Assembly: GCA_003427395.1 (NCBI GenBank)
Contig: BFEA01000452.1
Span: 1,170,100-1,191,614, forward strand
DNA: 21,515 nucleotides
DNA from: Chara braunii
Lineage: Eukaryota > Streptophyta > Charophyceae > Charales > Characeae
Direction of reading: 5' to 3'
The position numbers and the translations under genes were made by a program. Of the stretch, positions 9,466 through 19,240 are shown piece by piece; positions within the stretch are counted from its first letter, which is position 1; each line of letters begins with the position of its first letter. The notes beneath the pieces are model-generated. The model worked only from the letters and a program-made list of their open reading frames with translations, was not told the DNA's origin and made no database searches.

Positions 9466-10570
9466 AATAAATAATTAATTAACGATAATAAATCCCACGG
9501 CCGCACTGATCTACCACAGCAAGATTTCAAAGAGCCGAAGAAAAAGAACAAATACAATTATTTCTATTTCTAACTATTGTTGTTCTTTGTCTGTCTGTGT
9601 GATGACGTCCTAAACAAGAGTGTACAGGTACCACTTCAGGCCCGTGTGATCAGATACACACAAGTAAGTACGCACAGCACCACAACACAGCAGACGACAA
9701 GGTAAGTATGCCAACAATCAACAACAAACAATTTGTCAGCACACTTCTTCCTTTTGTTGAGTCAATCCAGGTGTCAATGCGATGTTGCACCCCTCATGAC
9801 AGCTGGCACTACAGCTGTCTAATCATTCAATCAGCCCTACCGTCGTCGTCTTCGGAGTGCTGCTCTTACTTTGCAGCCACCTGCCTGCCACTTGTCATCC
9901 GTGGCGTGCCAACATAGCAGATTCTTCCACGTCAGCACATGGATATCCAATCAACCAGCGGTGGGGATGCCACGTCAGCAAGTCTGCATTCTGTCCTTCT
10001 CACTTGCCACTTCGTCACGTCTTGGTGTGATACCGCCGCTATACCAGCCAATCAAGTCAATGCCGCATCAGCCAATGGAGCCAATGCCACGTGAGCAGGT
10101 GATCACCACAGCAAGAAGACTAGTATGATGATCCTTCCCCGCCACGCCAGCAATCAGCGTCATCATCCAAAGGCCACGTCAGCACCTGTTTGGGGCCTGG
10201 TCCCACGTCAACAACCTATGCATCGTGTAATCGCCACATCAGCAGCCAGGTCCCTGGACGTGGCACATAGTATGCCACGTCAGCATGGGACCGCGACCTC
10301 TCTATCGCGATCCAGGCTGGCACATGGTCACTCCTGGTCGGGATCCCAACTGGCACGTCAGCAACCTCGTAGGGATGTCCTCTGGCCAGCGAAGTCTGTA
10401 CCTCGTCAGCAACCCCGACAGTGTCTTCTCGCCAGTGAATTCTGTGCCACGTCAGCATTCCCGGCGTATCTCTTGCCACGTCATCACCTATTCAACACAC
10501 GTGTGCTCTACACTTACCTGCACGCCACCTGGCGCATGCACACATGTACAATCGTCGTCATCAGGAGAAC
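9466..10570 (-). promoter_or_regulatory. Long 5' leader of element 1 with repeated GCCACGTCAGC-like motifs
   Basis: This lies between the PBS and gag and has no convincing coding frame. From about 9925 to 10490 it carries roughly fourteen variants of GCCACGTCAGCA in one orientation. Exact CACGTCAGCA occurs near 9928, 9970, 10175, 10276, 10354 and 10447. Looser copies occur near 10061, 10087, 10140, 10203, 10234, 10403 and 10476. The reverse complement, TGACGTGGC, is a G/C-hybrid ACGT-core box of the type bound by plant bZIP factors. A CCAAT or ATTGG sits near some copies. A packaging or RNA-structure role is an alternative to DNA-level regulation. Confidence 0.6.
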
Positions 10571-10583
10571 TGCTCCGATACCA
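10571..10583 (-). promoter_or_regulatory. Primer binding site of element 1 (initiator-Met tRNA type)
   Basis: The minus strand reads TGGTATCGGAGCA, three bases after the LTR end. The plant initiator-Met PBS is TGGTATCAGAGC, so there is one mismatch. This fixes element orientation (minus) and identifies 10587-11661 as the 5' LTR. Confidence 0.85.
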
Positions 10584-10586
10584 AAT

Positions 10587-11661
10587 TGCAATGAACCGAG
10601 ATCGTGAAGACAGTAGTCAACAATGCAAGCCCAGATAAATGTCCATCGGCTAATGATTACTAACAGTCAAAATCGTAACCAGACAGAATGAGATTAGGTA
10701 ATCATACACATACGAAGAGAGAGGAGGGAGATGAGACAAAGGAAAGGAAAGTTCAATGCCCACTCCTGCTTCGGGCTCCCTCCTCTACTACCACCTCAAT
10801 AATCAATAGTTTGAACGAGTATCCGAAGTACTCAATGTGCCACGTGGCACGTCTAATCAGTCCCACATCAGCACTGGAGCAATGTCGACATGAAGACAGC
10901 CAGGTACGTATCCACGAACTCTCCACAGTCCTGATCTCCTCCTGAAGTGACGATGAAACAGAACAGCAATGCCGATCACGTAGTCGCATCCATAGAACAC
11001 GTGGCTGCAGCCACGTCAGCCAATGATACACGTGGCAACAGCCACGTCAGCCAATGATACACGTGGCAGCAGCCACGTCAGCCAATGATACACGTGGCAG
11101 CAGCCACATCAGCGACAGCGCATGGCAGCTGCCACGTCAGCATGCCAAGAGGACGGGAGCAAGCCAGCCATCATGCCGGACCAGCAGCGCCTCGCCGAAT
11201 CACAATGCCTGCGTCGCAGCGTCGAGCCAGCGTTGAAGTCAACGCGTGAAGTCAACATCAACACAAGACAGAATGAATGTCAAAGCCAGGAAGTCAGCAC
11301 TTATGTAGCGTTGATGCGGGGTCTGGAACCCAGATGCTGCATCCTTCAGCCGTCCAGATCTCAATGCAAACAAAGGCCCAGATTGGTCTGAAACCGAATT
11401 CTCTCCAGCCTGGATGCTGTCTGGGTACCTGCGCACAACAAGTGAGTGTATCCAACCAAGGGCCTGGGCGCGGTACCTTTGACTCTACAGTTGACTTTGA
11501 CCCTTGAATTTCCAGTGTGCAGCGTTTGGTCACACAACCGAACGCAGCAGACTCAGGCCTGGGCGTGTCTTGGTCACACAGCCCAATGCAGACCGACTCA
11601 GGTCTGCGTTGCCTGGGGCTGAGTTCTGTGCCCCGGGCTACTTCTGAACAGGGTTACTGCA
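10587..11661 (-). repeat. 5' LTR of element 1
   Basis: This 1075-bp copy is near-identical to 3021-4054. It carries three full 31-bp units of an ACGT-motif array (10997-11089) and a partial fourth, against one full and one partial unit in the partner LTR. As the 5' LTR it should contain the promoter. A weak TATA-like ACATAAG on the minus strand lies at about 11300-11306 and is conserved in both LTRs (compare about 3695), but the start site cannot be fixed from sequence. Confidence 0.92.
10997..11110. repeat. 31-bp tandem array of paired ACGT boxes in the 5' LTR
   Basis: Units start at 10997, 11028, 11059 and 11090, exactly 31 bases apart. Each contains ACACGTGGC (a CACGTG G-box), then a GCCACGTCAGC box, then AGCCAATGAT with a CCAAT box. 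In the third unit ACGTGGC-AGCA-GCCACGT forms a perfect 7-bp inverted repeat with a 4-base loop; other units are close variants. The last unit decays after GCCACATCAGC. Confidence 0.85.
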
Positions 11662-11665
11662 GATG
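11662..11665. repeat. Target site duplication, right copy (GATG)
   Basis: GATG directly follows the terminal TGCA of the right LTR and matches 3017-3020, marking the other side of the element 1 insertion. Confidence 0.7.
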
Positions 11666-12784
11666 CATCGAGGGCTGACCGCAGCTGACAAGTGAGGGTG
11701 CCATCCCAGGGAAGCCCGAGACTGGGAACTGAAAGGTTGGTTACAGAACTCTAACAGCAGCCAAATGTTAGTGCAACACCCATTCGAGCATGTTGCTACT
11801 ACGGTCTTGTGTGACCAAGTATTGATTGATGGTAAGTAGTCCAGTACGGTAGTCAATGGCGCCCAGCGCCATAGCAGTACCGCTGTCGGAGGGCGCTGTG
11901 TCCAGGCCCTCCGCTGCGTACCAGGCACCTGTATCCACTCACTCACCTCTGCGTGCCAGGCATCCACTTACCGCTGTGAAACGGACTTCCGCCCACATAC
12001 TCTAACTACAGGCCCAGTTACTGGGCTTTTCAGTGGTGCCATGCAGGACCAGCGTCCTATTTTACAGTGAGCTGCTTCGTAGCTGAAGTGACCGTCAGGT
12101 TGGTCCAGATAGTAAAATGGTAGTATTGTCTGCTCAGCTGCGCGTCATGTCCCGATGACCGTATTATGAGGTAAGTGCAGTGATGATGGTATGAAAGAGA
12201 AAACACAGGAAAGGGAAAAGGAAAAGAAAAGAGAGGGGGTGAGCATGGAGTTTTGAAGGCATGCCTGGATCTGGACCGTCGTCCTAGCATCTTGAGATCT
12301 GATGGTTTAAGCAAGGCCTAGGTACCTGAGGGTTGCTAAGTGTCGTTTTCTCTCTATTATTATTATTATTACCAACCGTTTTATTTAAATTTTCCCATTC
12401 TGTCATTTCGAGGGAAACTAACGGTTCATTTTCTTTCTTTGAACCGTGACTACGGACCGGCGGTCTAGAATGCCCTGGCCCTTGCGTTTCTTGTCCCTGG
12501 CGCATGACCCCAAAAGAGGGGCAACCCGCGGCCGCCTTGGTAGGAGGTTTATCACCTCCCGAGGAAGGTCATCAGCCCCTTCCTTGCCATCGGACACGGG
12601 TACCCGTCAGGGGTAAACAGGCGGGCAAGTTTAGAAGGGAAGAGAGTACCCGTTGGTATCCCGTTATGGGATCGAAGTGTCGAGCTTATGATTGCTGCAT
12701 GCCGGGGCATGAAGTGACTGAGTGGTTGACAGTGGAAGGACCTGCTGGCACCACGATTGCTGAGGATCGACCTCTTGCTCTTGT
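11666..12784. other. Unassigned region right of element 1
   Basis: No gene is recognised. It contains perfect donor-like GTAAGT sites near 11831 and 12172, a GCCCAG-TTA-CTGGGC hairpin near 12012, an (ATT)n tract at 12356-12371 and a GGTTCA...TGAACC inverted repeat around 12423-12445. A plus-strand frame at 12504-12784 contains a zinc-knuckle-like stretch (about 12685-12730). It lacks two of the four expected metal ligands and then runs into a simple repeat, so I treat it as a possible decayed gag fragment at best. Confidence 0.4.
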
Positions 12785-12789
12785 CATTT

Positions 12790-12850
12790 CATTTTATTTT
12801 ATTTTATTTTACTTCATTTTATTTTATTTTATTTTATTTTATTTTGTTTT
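12790..12850. repeat. (ATTTT)n microsatellite
   Basis: About twelve ATTTT pentamers occur in a row with a single interruption (ACTTC) near 12811-12815. Plus-strand open frames through this tract, such as the end of 12504-12857, are produced by the repeat and are not evidence of coding. Confidence 0.95.
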
Positions 12851-13112
12851 TTCTTGACCTATAGAATGCTAATATGCTAGATCTCAAAAAGAAACTAATT
12901 GAGCTCCTCGTTTGGAGCGTGGGGATAGCGGTATGAGGAGAGCCTACAAAAGGGGGAGAAGGGTTGGCTGTTTAGGCGCTAGTCAGTGGGCGCTCGCAAG
13001 CTATTTCGCTGCACTAACGCCGCTAGTCTGAGGCCGAAAGGCGGGATATTGGGAGCTAGTGTGAGCTTTCTGAGCGCGTGAACCAGGTACCTGGCTATCC
13101 TGAAACGTGGCT

Positions 13113-13589
13113 ATGGCAGACCGAAATGGCCTGCGTGGCTACAGACCGAGGTACAAACGGTACTCCTGGATGTGGGAGCGAGAAGATGAGAAGGGCACAC
13201 TGGTCGAGACCATTTTGTCCTACGGAAAGCCTACAGGGGAGGTGAGGTTAAAGATTAATGTATGTGGTCACAGGGAACAGGAGATGAGGAGAGACGAGGG
13301 ACTACAGGCAGCTATTACCGAGGCGCGCAACAGGGCTGAGCTAAGGTGCAGGCGAGACGGTGTAACTGTGGGAATGTGGGTGACTGTCACTTACCACGAG
13401 GGTGACTCATCTACTGGGACCACGACCAGAGAGGTGCAACGCAACGATCGAGACTCTGAAGGGGAGTCTGAGATAAGCGACGCCGAGGCAGCCCGGTCTT
13501 GGCAGGGATGGGACCGGTGGCAGGGAGATCACCAGTCCGCAAAACCCGTGGAAAAAGGCCCTGAGGCCAACCCAGGACAGGGGCGATAG
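13113..13589 (+). CDS. Orphan open frame of 158 codons, function unknown
   Basis: I do not recognise this protein. It starts at the first ATG, 13113; the frame is open two codons further upstream. It begins with a basic, aromatic-rich segment (RGYRPRYKRYSWMWER). A mixed alpha/beta-looking middle with LKINVCGH and a RRDGVTVGMWVTVTYHEG stretch follows. The C-terminus is acidic and Ser/Gly-rich, then Trp-rich (DSEGESEISDAEAA, SWQGWDRWQG). Balanced amino-acid use and lack of low-complexity runs in the first 110 residues favour real coding. About 160 bases upstream, 12945-12964 reads TACAAAAG followed by a purine run, which could be a TATA-like box or a polypurine tract. It lies upstream of element 2 in the same orientation and might be an N-terminal gag-like ORF of that or another element. 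No catalytic or zinc motif is visible. Confidence 0.4.
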   Translation: MADRNGLRGYRPRYKRYSWMWEREDEKGTLVETILSYGKPTGEVRLKINVCGHREQEMRRDEGLQAAITEARNRAELRCRRDGVTVGMWVTVTYHEGDSSTGTTTREVQRNDRDSEGESEISDAEAARSWQGWDRWQGDHQSAKPVEKGPEANPGQGR

Positions 13590-16500
13590 AACTGAGGCAG
13601 TTCCGGGATGGACACACGCGCGTGTGATGGTCACACTCAAGAACAGGCGAGAGAGAGACTAGACGGGTATGTGCGAGTGTACCATGTATGCTTGGGACGC
13701 TGACGTCAACTCCACTTTTGCACGCGGGAAGTTAGGGCGAGGACACACGTGTGAAAGCTAGAACCAGGGGGAGTCAGTGACGATCGCAGGGAGAGGGACT
13801 AGGCTCTAAGAGCGCAAGAGAATCATTGAGAGTTTCAGGCGCACACTTTTTGACTAGTCCATAACCTCGTCTGATGGGCTCAGGGTAGATGCTCGTCCAC
13901 AGGGCGGGGTCCACTACTGCAGTCCTCTTGAGCACGAGGAAGAAAGAAAGTGGGTCTGCACGTGCGCTCCGATCGGCCAGTACTTGATCAATGAGATGTC
14001 GTTGTAGCCTCTGCGCGAGTGGGAAAACGCCGTATACCGGAGAGTTGAGTAGAGAGAGGGACGGACACACTCCAAGTAGCCCGAGTATGACTGGCGCGAC
14101 ACTACACTAATCACTCGACGATGGGCATGCTCACCAGAGAAGCAAGGTAATGAGACAATGCGTCAACTTCTACAACCAACAAAAGCATGTTGTGTATTTC
14201 TTTGGTCTGGATACTCCAATGAGATTAGCACTCTTGACATCAGGCTGGCTGATACCCTTAGCTGTGGAGAGGCAATCACGTGTGGCTTGTGGCTTAGTGT
14301 GCTCCAACGCGAATGAGCAAGACCGTGGATGAGTGATGGAAGAGACAGTGTCAGAACAGAGAAGGAGAGCAAGGCTCTTGTAAGATCGCGATCTCGGAAT
14401 ATCTCCTCTCGGATGGATTAGTGGCTAATGGCAACAATTGAACTGTATACGAGGCCTAGCTTGTAGAGGACGGGTGAGACCCACCCATCACTGATAACGT
14501 CAGCCATCTAGCAGGCTGGGTTGGCTTGCCTTGATGAGACTGAAAAGGTAGGTCTCGAAGAGGCCACATGCTTTCTATATGTGATCAGGGTGAGTTAAGA
14601 GCGAAGAGAGGTGCAATAAATCAAGCATTAGTTATAGAGAAGTCTCAGTGGGAGTTAGCCTCTGCATAGCAAGGCAAATCAGCTTGTGCAATTCATCCTA
14701 CTCAAGGGAACGAGTGGATTGAGTTGTCTCGCGTGACCGTGATGTAAGTGAACGGGTTTTGGGGTTTTGCTTGGGGTTCCAAGAAAAAGTCGTACCTAAA
14801 ACTGTCTCCCGCCCCTAGCTTGTTCTTCCTTAGAGAGAGTGGGACGATTAGGCAAATGACGTGAGTGGAGATAAATGCTTGCGAACGAATTGTGAGCTAG
14901 TTTTGAAAGAAATACCTCTGTATTCAATTGACATCAGTCGTTCTCCGATCTCAGTTTGCCTGTGAGATACTGATGTGTAAGTAGAGTAAAGTGGTAGAGT
15001 GTGCAAAGGCAGGGTACCAGAGATGCTGAGAATTTGGACACGTGCGTGATGAAGGGTTTATGCAGTGACACATCAATCGGTTTAGAAGACTGAGTTGATA
15101 ATTATACGCGGCCGTCGCCCCTGATTTTTGTGTGATCGCGTCGTTTGGCCAAGTGCCTAGAAAAGACCCCATACATGCTAAAGCGAGTGGTGTAACTAAT
15201 GTCGTTTCTGTCCCTGATTGTCGAGGGACTCACTCCCATGAGATTTTGGGGTTAATAAGTGCAGTCAATAAGAAAACTAATGTTGTTTCTCTTTTTCCTT
15301 CAGTTACTCTATGATGCCTCCCAACTCACATACCATGTGCCTGCGTCTGTCTGAGAGAATTCATCAGCCGTGAAAACGTGTAGGCGGGTTGGCTTGCATG
15401 ACAACTTGTTGATTTAACAAACTCTGCGGAGCACGCCTCCGCAGTCACCTAACTATCCGATGCTCACCGTTACTGGTATAGGAACGGTAAGTCTGCATTG
15501 GGACTCAGAGTGAGAAGAGCGCTTGGGCGAAATGAGTTTGATGCACTTATATCAGGCCTTGGGTAAACAAGGCCCACTGTGGGAACTGTAATAGGATTGG
15601 GACTTACATCGGTCATCAATCGCCTTAGGATTGCTGATATCACCCCCTCCTTTTCCTGACGAATGCTAATCTTCAAGAGAAGAGGACAGTCATGATTTCC
15701 CCAGTTAGGCATCTCTCGTAGCCCGTGAAATATTTGATGGGCAAGAGGGGGAAAACTCTAAGAGGAATTGCATATCTGCTGGCAAAGTATTTGATTGACG
15801 ATGACTAATTTCGAAAGGGGGTGAGTTCTCAAGGCCTACGTATTAATCCTGCAAACACCCTTGTCTTTTTGGGACATCATGAACTTATCCTTCGGTAGTC
15901 TGCATAGATCACCCTCTTGAAAAGAGGGAACTGTGAAGAAGTCCTGTAAGATTAAAAGAACGGTCATTTTAGAAAACTTGTGTCTGGAACGCAATGCTTC
16001 AGCTTAGGGTGGCGTCTTATTTATTTATTTATTCTTTTTTTGTTTATTATTGTTATTATCCTTTTTTCTGCTGTCTCGATTGATCGTGCGGGGACTTGGG
16101 TGACCCAATCTCGTACCCGAACAAACGGACTAAGACAGTTCCGGATACAAGCCATTTTTAAGACTAATGATATTCTAGGGCTATATGAACGACCTAGACT
16201 GAAAATACTACCAACCCCAAATATGATGAAGAGGATTAAAAATTCTCAGTTGATCAGGAGCGAAAAGTGGGGCACTCTTGGTAGAATACTAGCCACTCGC
16301 CATTACCACACTAATTGTGGAGCCGTATGCAGTAGGAGAGCATAAATTCCATTACGTAATATGCTGCAACTGGGTGAATCTCAATTATTATCAGTGGTAC
16401 CCCACCATAGGTACCCGAGTAAAAGTTGTCACGAGACCTACACTGAGCTCATACCCTGAACTCTGAGCAAGAGCAAGGATCATACTCGAAGTTTCAGTGT

Positions 16501-17077
16501 GGAGTAAAGACAGTTGTGTTTGTCAAACTACATTTGAAAACGTTCAAAGCTTGGGTCAACGGTCTCCAGTACAGACTTGGCTTGTAACTAGACTACTGAC
16601 TGCAAGTGCCGAGTTCCAAATATTAGGTCGAAGTCTAGCCATAAAAAGTGATATAATGAACGGAGCAGTGGCCGCTAAAGTGTTCTGAGTGGCACAGGCA
16701 TCAAACGGGGAAACATGTACAACAAGGGCATTCTCGTTGTGTCCCTTGCCCTTCATCGGAATAGAACGGAGAAGTGGGAGGACCAAGCAGTCGGGGATGC
16801 TATTGTCTGCTAGAAACTGATGAGGAAAATGGCTCTTGGATTAGCAAAGAACCAGAAGTTTATCGAGTACGTGGTTTACATTCACAAGTCAGACGGGAGG
16901 TTGCGTGGTACTTACTCATCTCTAGAAATCATTGAGCAAGTCGGGGCGAGGCTCGGGTAAAACTTAAGATACCCAGACTTTTCTCTTGAGTCTTGAGGTC
17001 CCCTCTCTGAGATGAAATCCCCGATGCTTAAATCTATGAGATGATTCTCTAGCAGGTTAGTTGACTCCTATGCGTGC
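13590..17077. other. Long unassigned region upstream of element 2 pol
   Basis: In nearly 3.5 kb I find no recognisable gene, LTR pair or tRNA. Notable items are a CACACGCGCGTGTG palindrome (13613-13626), a perfect 8-bp hairpin with a 5-base loop at 15424-15444, and a strong acceptor-like CTCTTTTTCCTTCAG ending at about 15303. There is also a (TTTA)n tract at 16017-16033 and a 43-codon frame at 16829-16960. If element 2 once had gag and protease here, they are decayed beyond what I can recognise by eye, or the element is 5'-truncated. Confidence 0.4.
15424..15444. repeat. Perfect GC-rich hairpin
   Basis: CTGCGGAG and CTCCGCAG form a perfect 8-bp inverted repeat around CACGC. Its role is unknown. 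It lies in sequence with no gene and could be part of a decayed element. Confidence 0.6.
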
Positions 17078-17686
17078 ATGTGTGCAAGTGGCTTCTACAA
17101 CTACTATAAACAAAACCAAGAGGAGGGTATGTACTTAGTTTTTGTCTCTGAGAAAGGGAAGGTCGTTAAAACACCCTTAGAGATAGAAACAGTCGTTGCT
17201 AAGTACCCTAATCTGTTTGTGGAACCTTCAGGAGTCGTAGATAGGGAGGTTGTCCACACCATAGAGGTAATCCTGGGTAGTAAAACACCTAAGGGAAGGA
17301 TCTATAGCATGACTCCGACCGAGTTGGACGAGCTTCGTCGGCAATTGAAAGAGCTCACAGAGAAGGGTTGGATTCGGCCTAGTACCTCCGCCTTCGGCTC
17401 ACCAGTTTTATTTGTTCCAAAGAAAAGGGGGGCACTAAGGATGTGCATTGATTATAGAGGCCTCAATGCCATCACTGTTAAGAACGCAGAGCCTCTATCT
17501 CGCATTGACGACCTTTTGGATAGGGTGAAGGGATATAAGTACTTCACAAAGATAGACTTAAAATCTGACTACCATCAGATTGCCATTAGACCAGAGGACC
17601 AGCACAAAACCGTATTTCAGACCAGGTACGGTCTGTACGAGTTTGTGGTGATGCCCTTTCGCCTTTGCAATCGTCGTGTACCTTGA
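17078..17686 (+). pseudogene. Element 2 reverse transcriptase, fingers and palm part
   Basis: This open frame of 202 codons begins with the protease-RT linker. RT motifs follow: [18 protein letters not shown] (residues 69-86), [13 protein letters not shown] (121-133), [13 protein letters not shown] with catalytic Asp160 (156-168), and [10 protein letters not shown] (189-198), where the usual Gly after MPF is Arg. After LCN about 20 conserved residues are missing. The frame then jumps so that the YLDD-equivalent motif is read in another frame, and this frame stops shortly after. The 17078 ATG is simply the first in frame; a polyprotein would have entered from upstream. Confidence 0.85.
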
Positions 17687-17923
17687 TAATATTCTTATCA
17701 TTAGTAGGAATGTCGAGGAGCATGCCTAATATGTAGTACACAGATACATTCATCGTCATTTACCTTGACAATATTCTTATCATTAGTAGGAATGCCCAAT
17801 ATGTAGAAACTGCACTTTCACTCCTGCGACAACACAAGTATAAGATCAATTTAGAGAAATGTGACTTTGGTTGGACTAGAATCTTGCACTTGGTCATGAG
17901 ATATCCTCGAAAGGAATAAGGTC
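17668..17923 (+). pseudogene. Element 2 RT active-site segment, duplicated, YLDN
   Basis: Directly after the deletion the active-site loop appears twice, at about 17668-17720 and 17751-17805. Both copies contain an identical TTATCATTAGTAGGAATG run and encode YLDN in place of the conserved YLDD, so the second active-site Asp is Asn in both. The first copy runs into TAA (17728-17730). The second continues through an RQHKYKINLEKCDFG segment and stops at TAA near 17918. The duplication and the Asp-to-Asn change each argue against activity. Confidence 0.8.
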
Positions 17924-17944
17924 CGAAGATGCTAGTTGGCTAGC

Positions 17945-18424
17945 ATTCGTGACTTGCCACGACCCCAGTCTGTGACTAAGGTCAAATTATTCTTAGGGAT
18001 GTGTGGCTACTATCGAAATTTCGTGAAGAATTATAGTACGGTGGGCTCCCCTTTGACTGAAATATTACGCCTTGACACACCATGAGAATGGACAGATGCG
18101 TGCGAGGCTACTTTCAAAAGATTGAAGTACACCCATGAAATTTTCATGGTCCCCGATCCAGGGAGGCCATTCGTTGTGACCATTGATGCAAGTCAGTATA
18201 GCATTGACGCAGTGTTGGCCCAACAAGAAGGGAAGAAGCTGAGGCCGATTGAGAACATGAGTAAGAAGATGGGATCTAAGAAGTTGGCAAAGTCCACCTA
18301 TGAAAGGGAACTCCACACCCTCTACAAAACCCTTGTCCAATGGAGGCATTATCTGCTTGGTAGGTTCTTCTATCTGAGAACTGATCATCAGACAAGACAC
18401 AACCTGTTTCTATCTGAGAATTGA
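17945..18424 (+). pseudogene. Element 2 RT connection and RNase H
   Basis: One frame, interrupted once by TGA at 18083-18085, carries the connection (FLGMCGYYRNFVKNYS at about 17990-18040) and RNase H. Counting from 18122, the acidic residues are Asp22 (TIDASQYS), Glu63 (STYEREL) and Asp88 (RTDH). The catalytic set that element 1 has lost is thus still visible here. Just after RTDH the sequence is duplicated: about 18365-18404 resembles 18407-18453. The frame then runs to a stop in the duplicate. A TGG-to-TGA transition would explain the 18083 stop. Confidence 0.83.
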
Positions 18425-18777
18425 TCATCGGACACTCAAGTGGATCAAGACAACCTGTTCTTTCTGATGCACTCAAACGTTGGATTGAAGTCATAGATCA
18501 ATATGACTTCAAGTTAGATTACATGAAAGGAGAGTACAACAAGGTTGCTTATGCGCGATCATATAGGGCAGACTACCTAGGTACGCTACTAACCGAATTT
18601 GGCTTATTAGACGATGTAACTCGATCAGTGGTGGATGCCTACAAGGAAGACCCCGTCATGATGGACATCATACGCAAACTCGAGTCCCAGGACAAGGCCG
18701 CATCCGACGAGTTCGTGTTGGTGGACGAATTACTATTTCTGGAAAAGTCAGGGTTCAAAAGGTTGTGTTCCATCTAG
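18421..18777 (+). pseudogene. Element 2 RNase H to integrase linker
   Basis: The frame carries LKRWIEVIDQYDFKLDYMKG and a degenerate version of the ADALSRR linker (VAYARSYRADYLG). An acidic spacer follows, leading to the integrase zinc domain. It ends at TAG before the first His of the zinc site. It is in a different frame from the preceding RNase H segment, so an indel lies in the duplicated stretch around 18400-18450. Confidence 0.78.
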
Positions 18778-18779
18778 TG

Positions 18780-19200
18780 AGATTCTTCGTAGTTTACTTT
18801 TAGGTGAATGTCATTATGCGACAAAGCATTCCGGATATAAGACGACTAGTGCTAACTGAGTACAACAATTTTGGTGGCCTAATATGCTTGACGATGCAAA
18901 GAGGTACGCATACTGTCAGCGGGATAAGCCGCGTACTCAAGCACCGCTTGGGTTATTCAAGCCCTTGCCCATTCCTGCAAATCTGGTGTCTCCATGGATT
19001 TCATGGATACCCTCGTGACCACCAAGTGGGTGCGTGATTTTGGACTGCCCAAGTCTATAGTTAGTGATAGAGATGTCCGATTCACGTGCAAAATGTGGAA
19101 GAAAGCTGCTGAGCAAATGGGCAGCCAACTTCAGATGACCTTCGGGAATCATCCCGAAGCCAACGGTCAAGCGAAACAGGTGAATTGCAAAACCTGTTGA
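18780..19200 (+). pseudogene. Element 2 integrase zinc domain and core, internally deleted
   Basis: The zinc-site region (GECHYATKHSGYKTT) and a YCQRDKPRTQAPLGLFKPLPIP segment are readable with frame changes. Of the CX2C pair only one Cys is clear. From 18994 the core reads MDFMDTLV (first catalytic Asp) and then almost at once FGLPKSIVSDRDVRF (second Asp), so most of the intervening ~55 residues are deleted. The third catalytic residue is present in HPEANGQ (about 19150). The frame stops at TGA (19198-19200). Confidence 0.8.
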
Positions 19201-19240
19201 GGCATTATATTAAGAACAACCAGGATGACTGGATGAGAAG

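Larger units (their letters stand above)
3021..11661 (-). mobile_element. Element 1: full-length chromovirus (Ty3/gypsy LTR retrotransposon), decayed
   Basis: Two long direct repeats (3021-4054 and 10587-11661) bound an internal region that reads on the minus strand as PBS, leader, gag with zinc knuckle, aspartic protease, RT, RNase H, integrase and chromodomain. This is the Ty3/gypsy order with the chromovirus C-terminus. Both LTRs run from TGCA to TGCA, and GATG target duplications flank the element. It spans about 8.6 kb. The coding regions carry several in-frame stops, at least four frameshifts and a lost RNase H aspartate, so the copy is structurally intact but non-autonomous. In the first ~265 aligned LTR bases I count about 15 differences by eye, so the insertion is not recent. 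Confidence 0.93.

Noticed and set aside
10997-11110. 31-bp repeats as a CRISPR array
   Set aside because: Units are contiguous with no unique spacers, lie inside a eukaryotic LTR, and no cas genes are present.
12005-12030. Hairpin plus T-run as a bacterial-type terminator
   Set aside because: The context is eukaryotic, so Rho-independent termination is not expected. The T-run is short and no gene ends there.
12504-12857. 117-codon plus-strand frame as an intact gene
   Set aside because: Its last third is translated (ATTTT)n repeat. Only the zinc-knuckle-like part deserved mention.
11831-15494. Several GTAAGT words suggesting exons
   Set aside because: The number seen across the window on the plus strand is only slightly above chance for a 6-base word, and no flanking coding exons were found.
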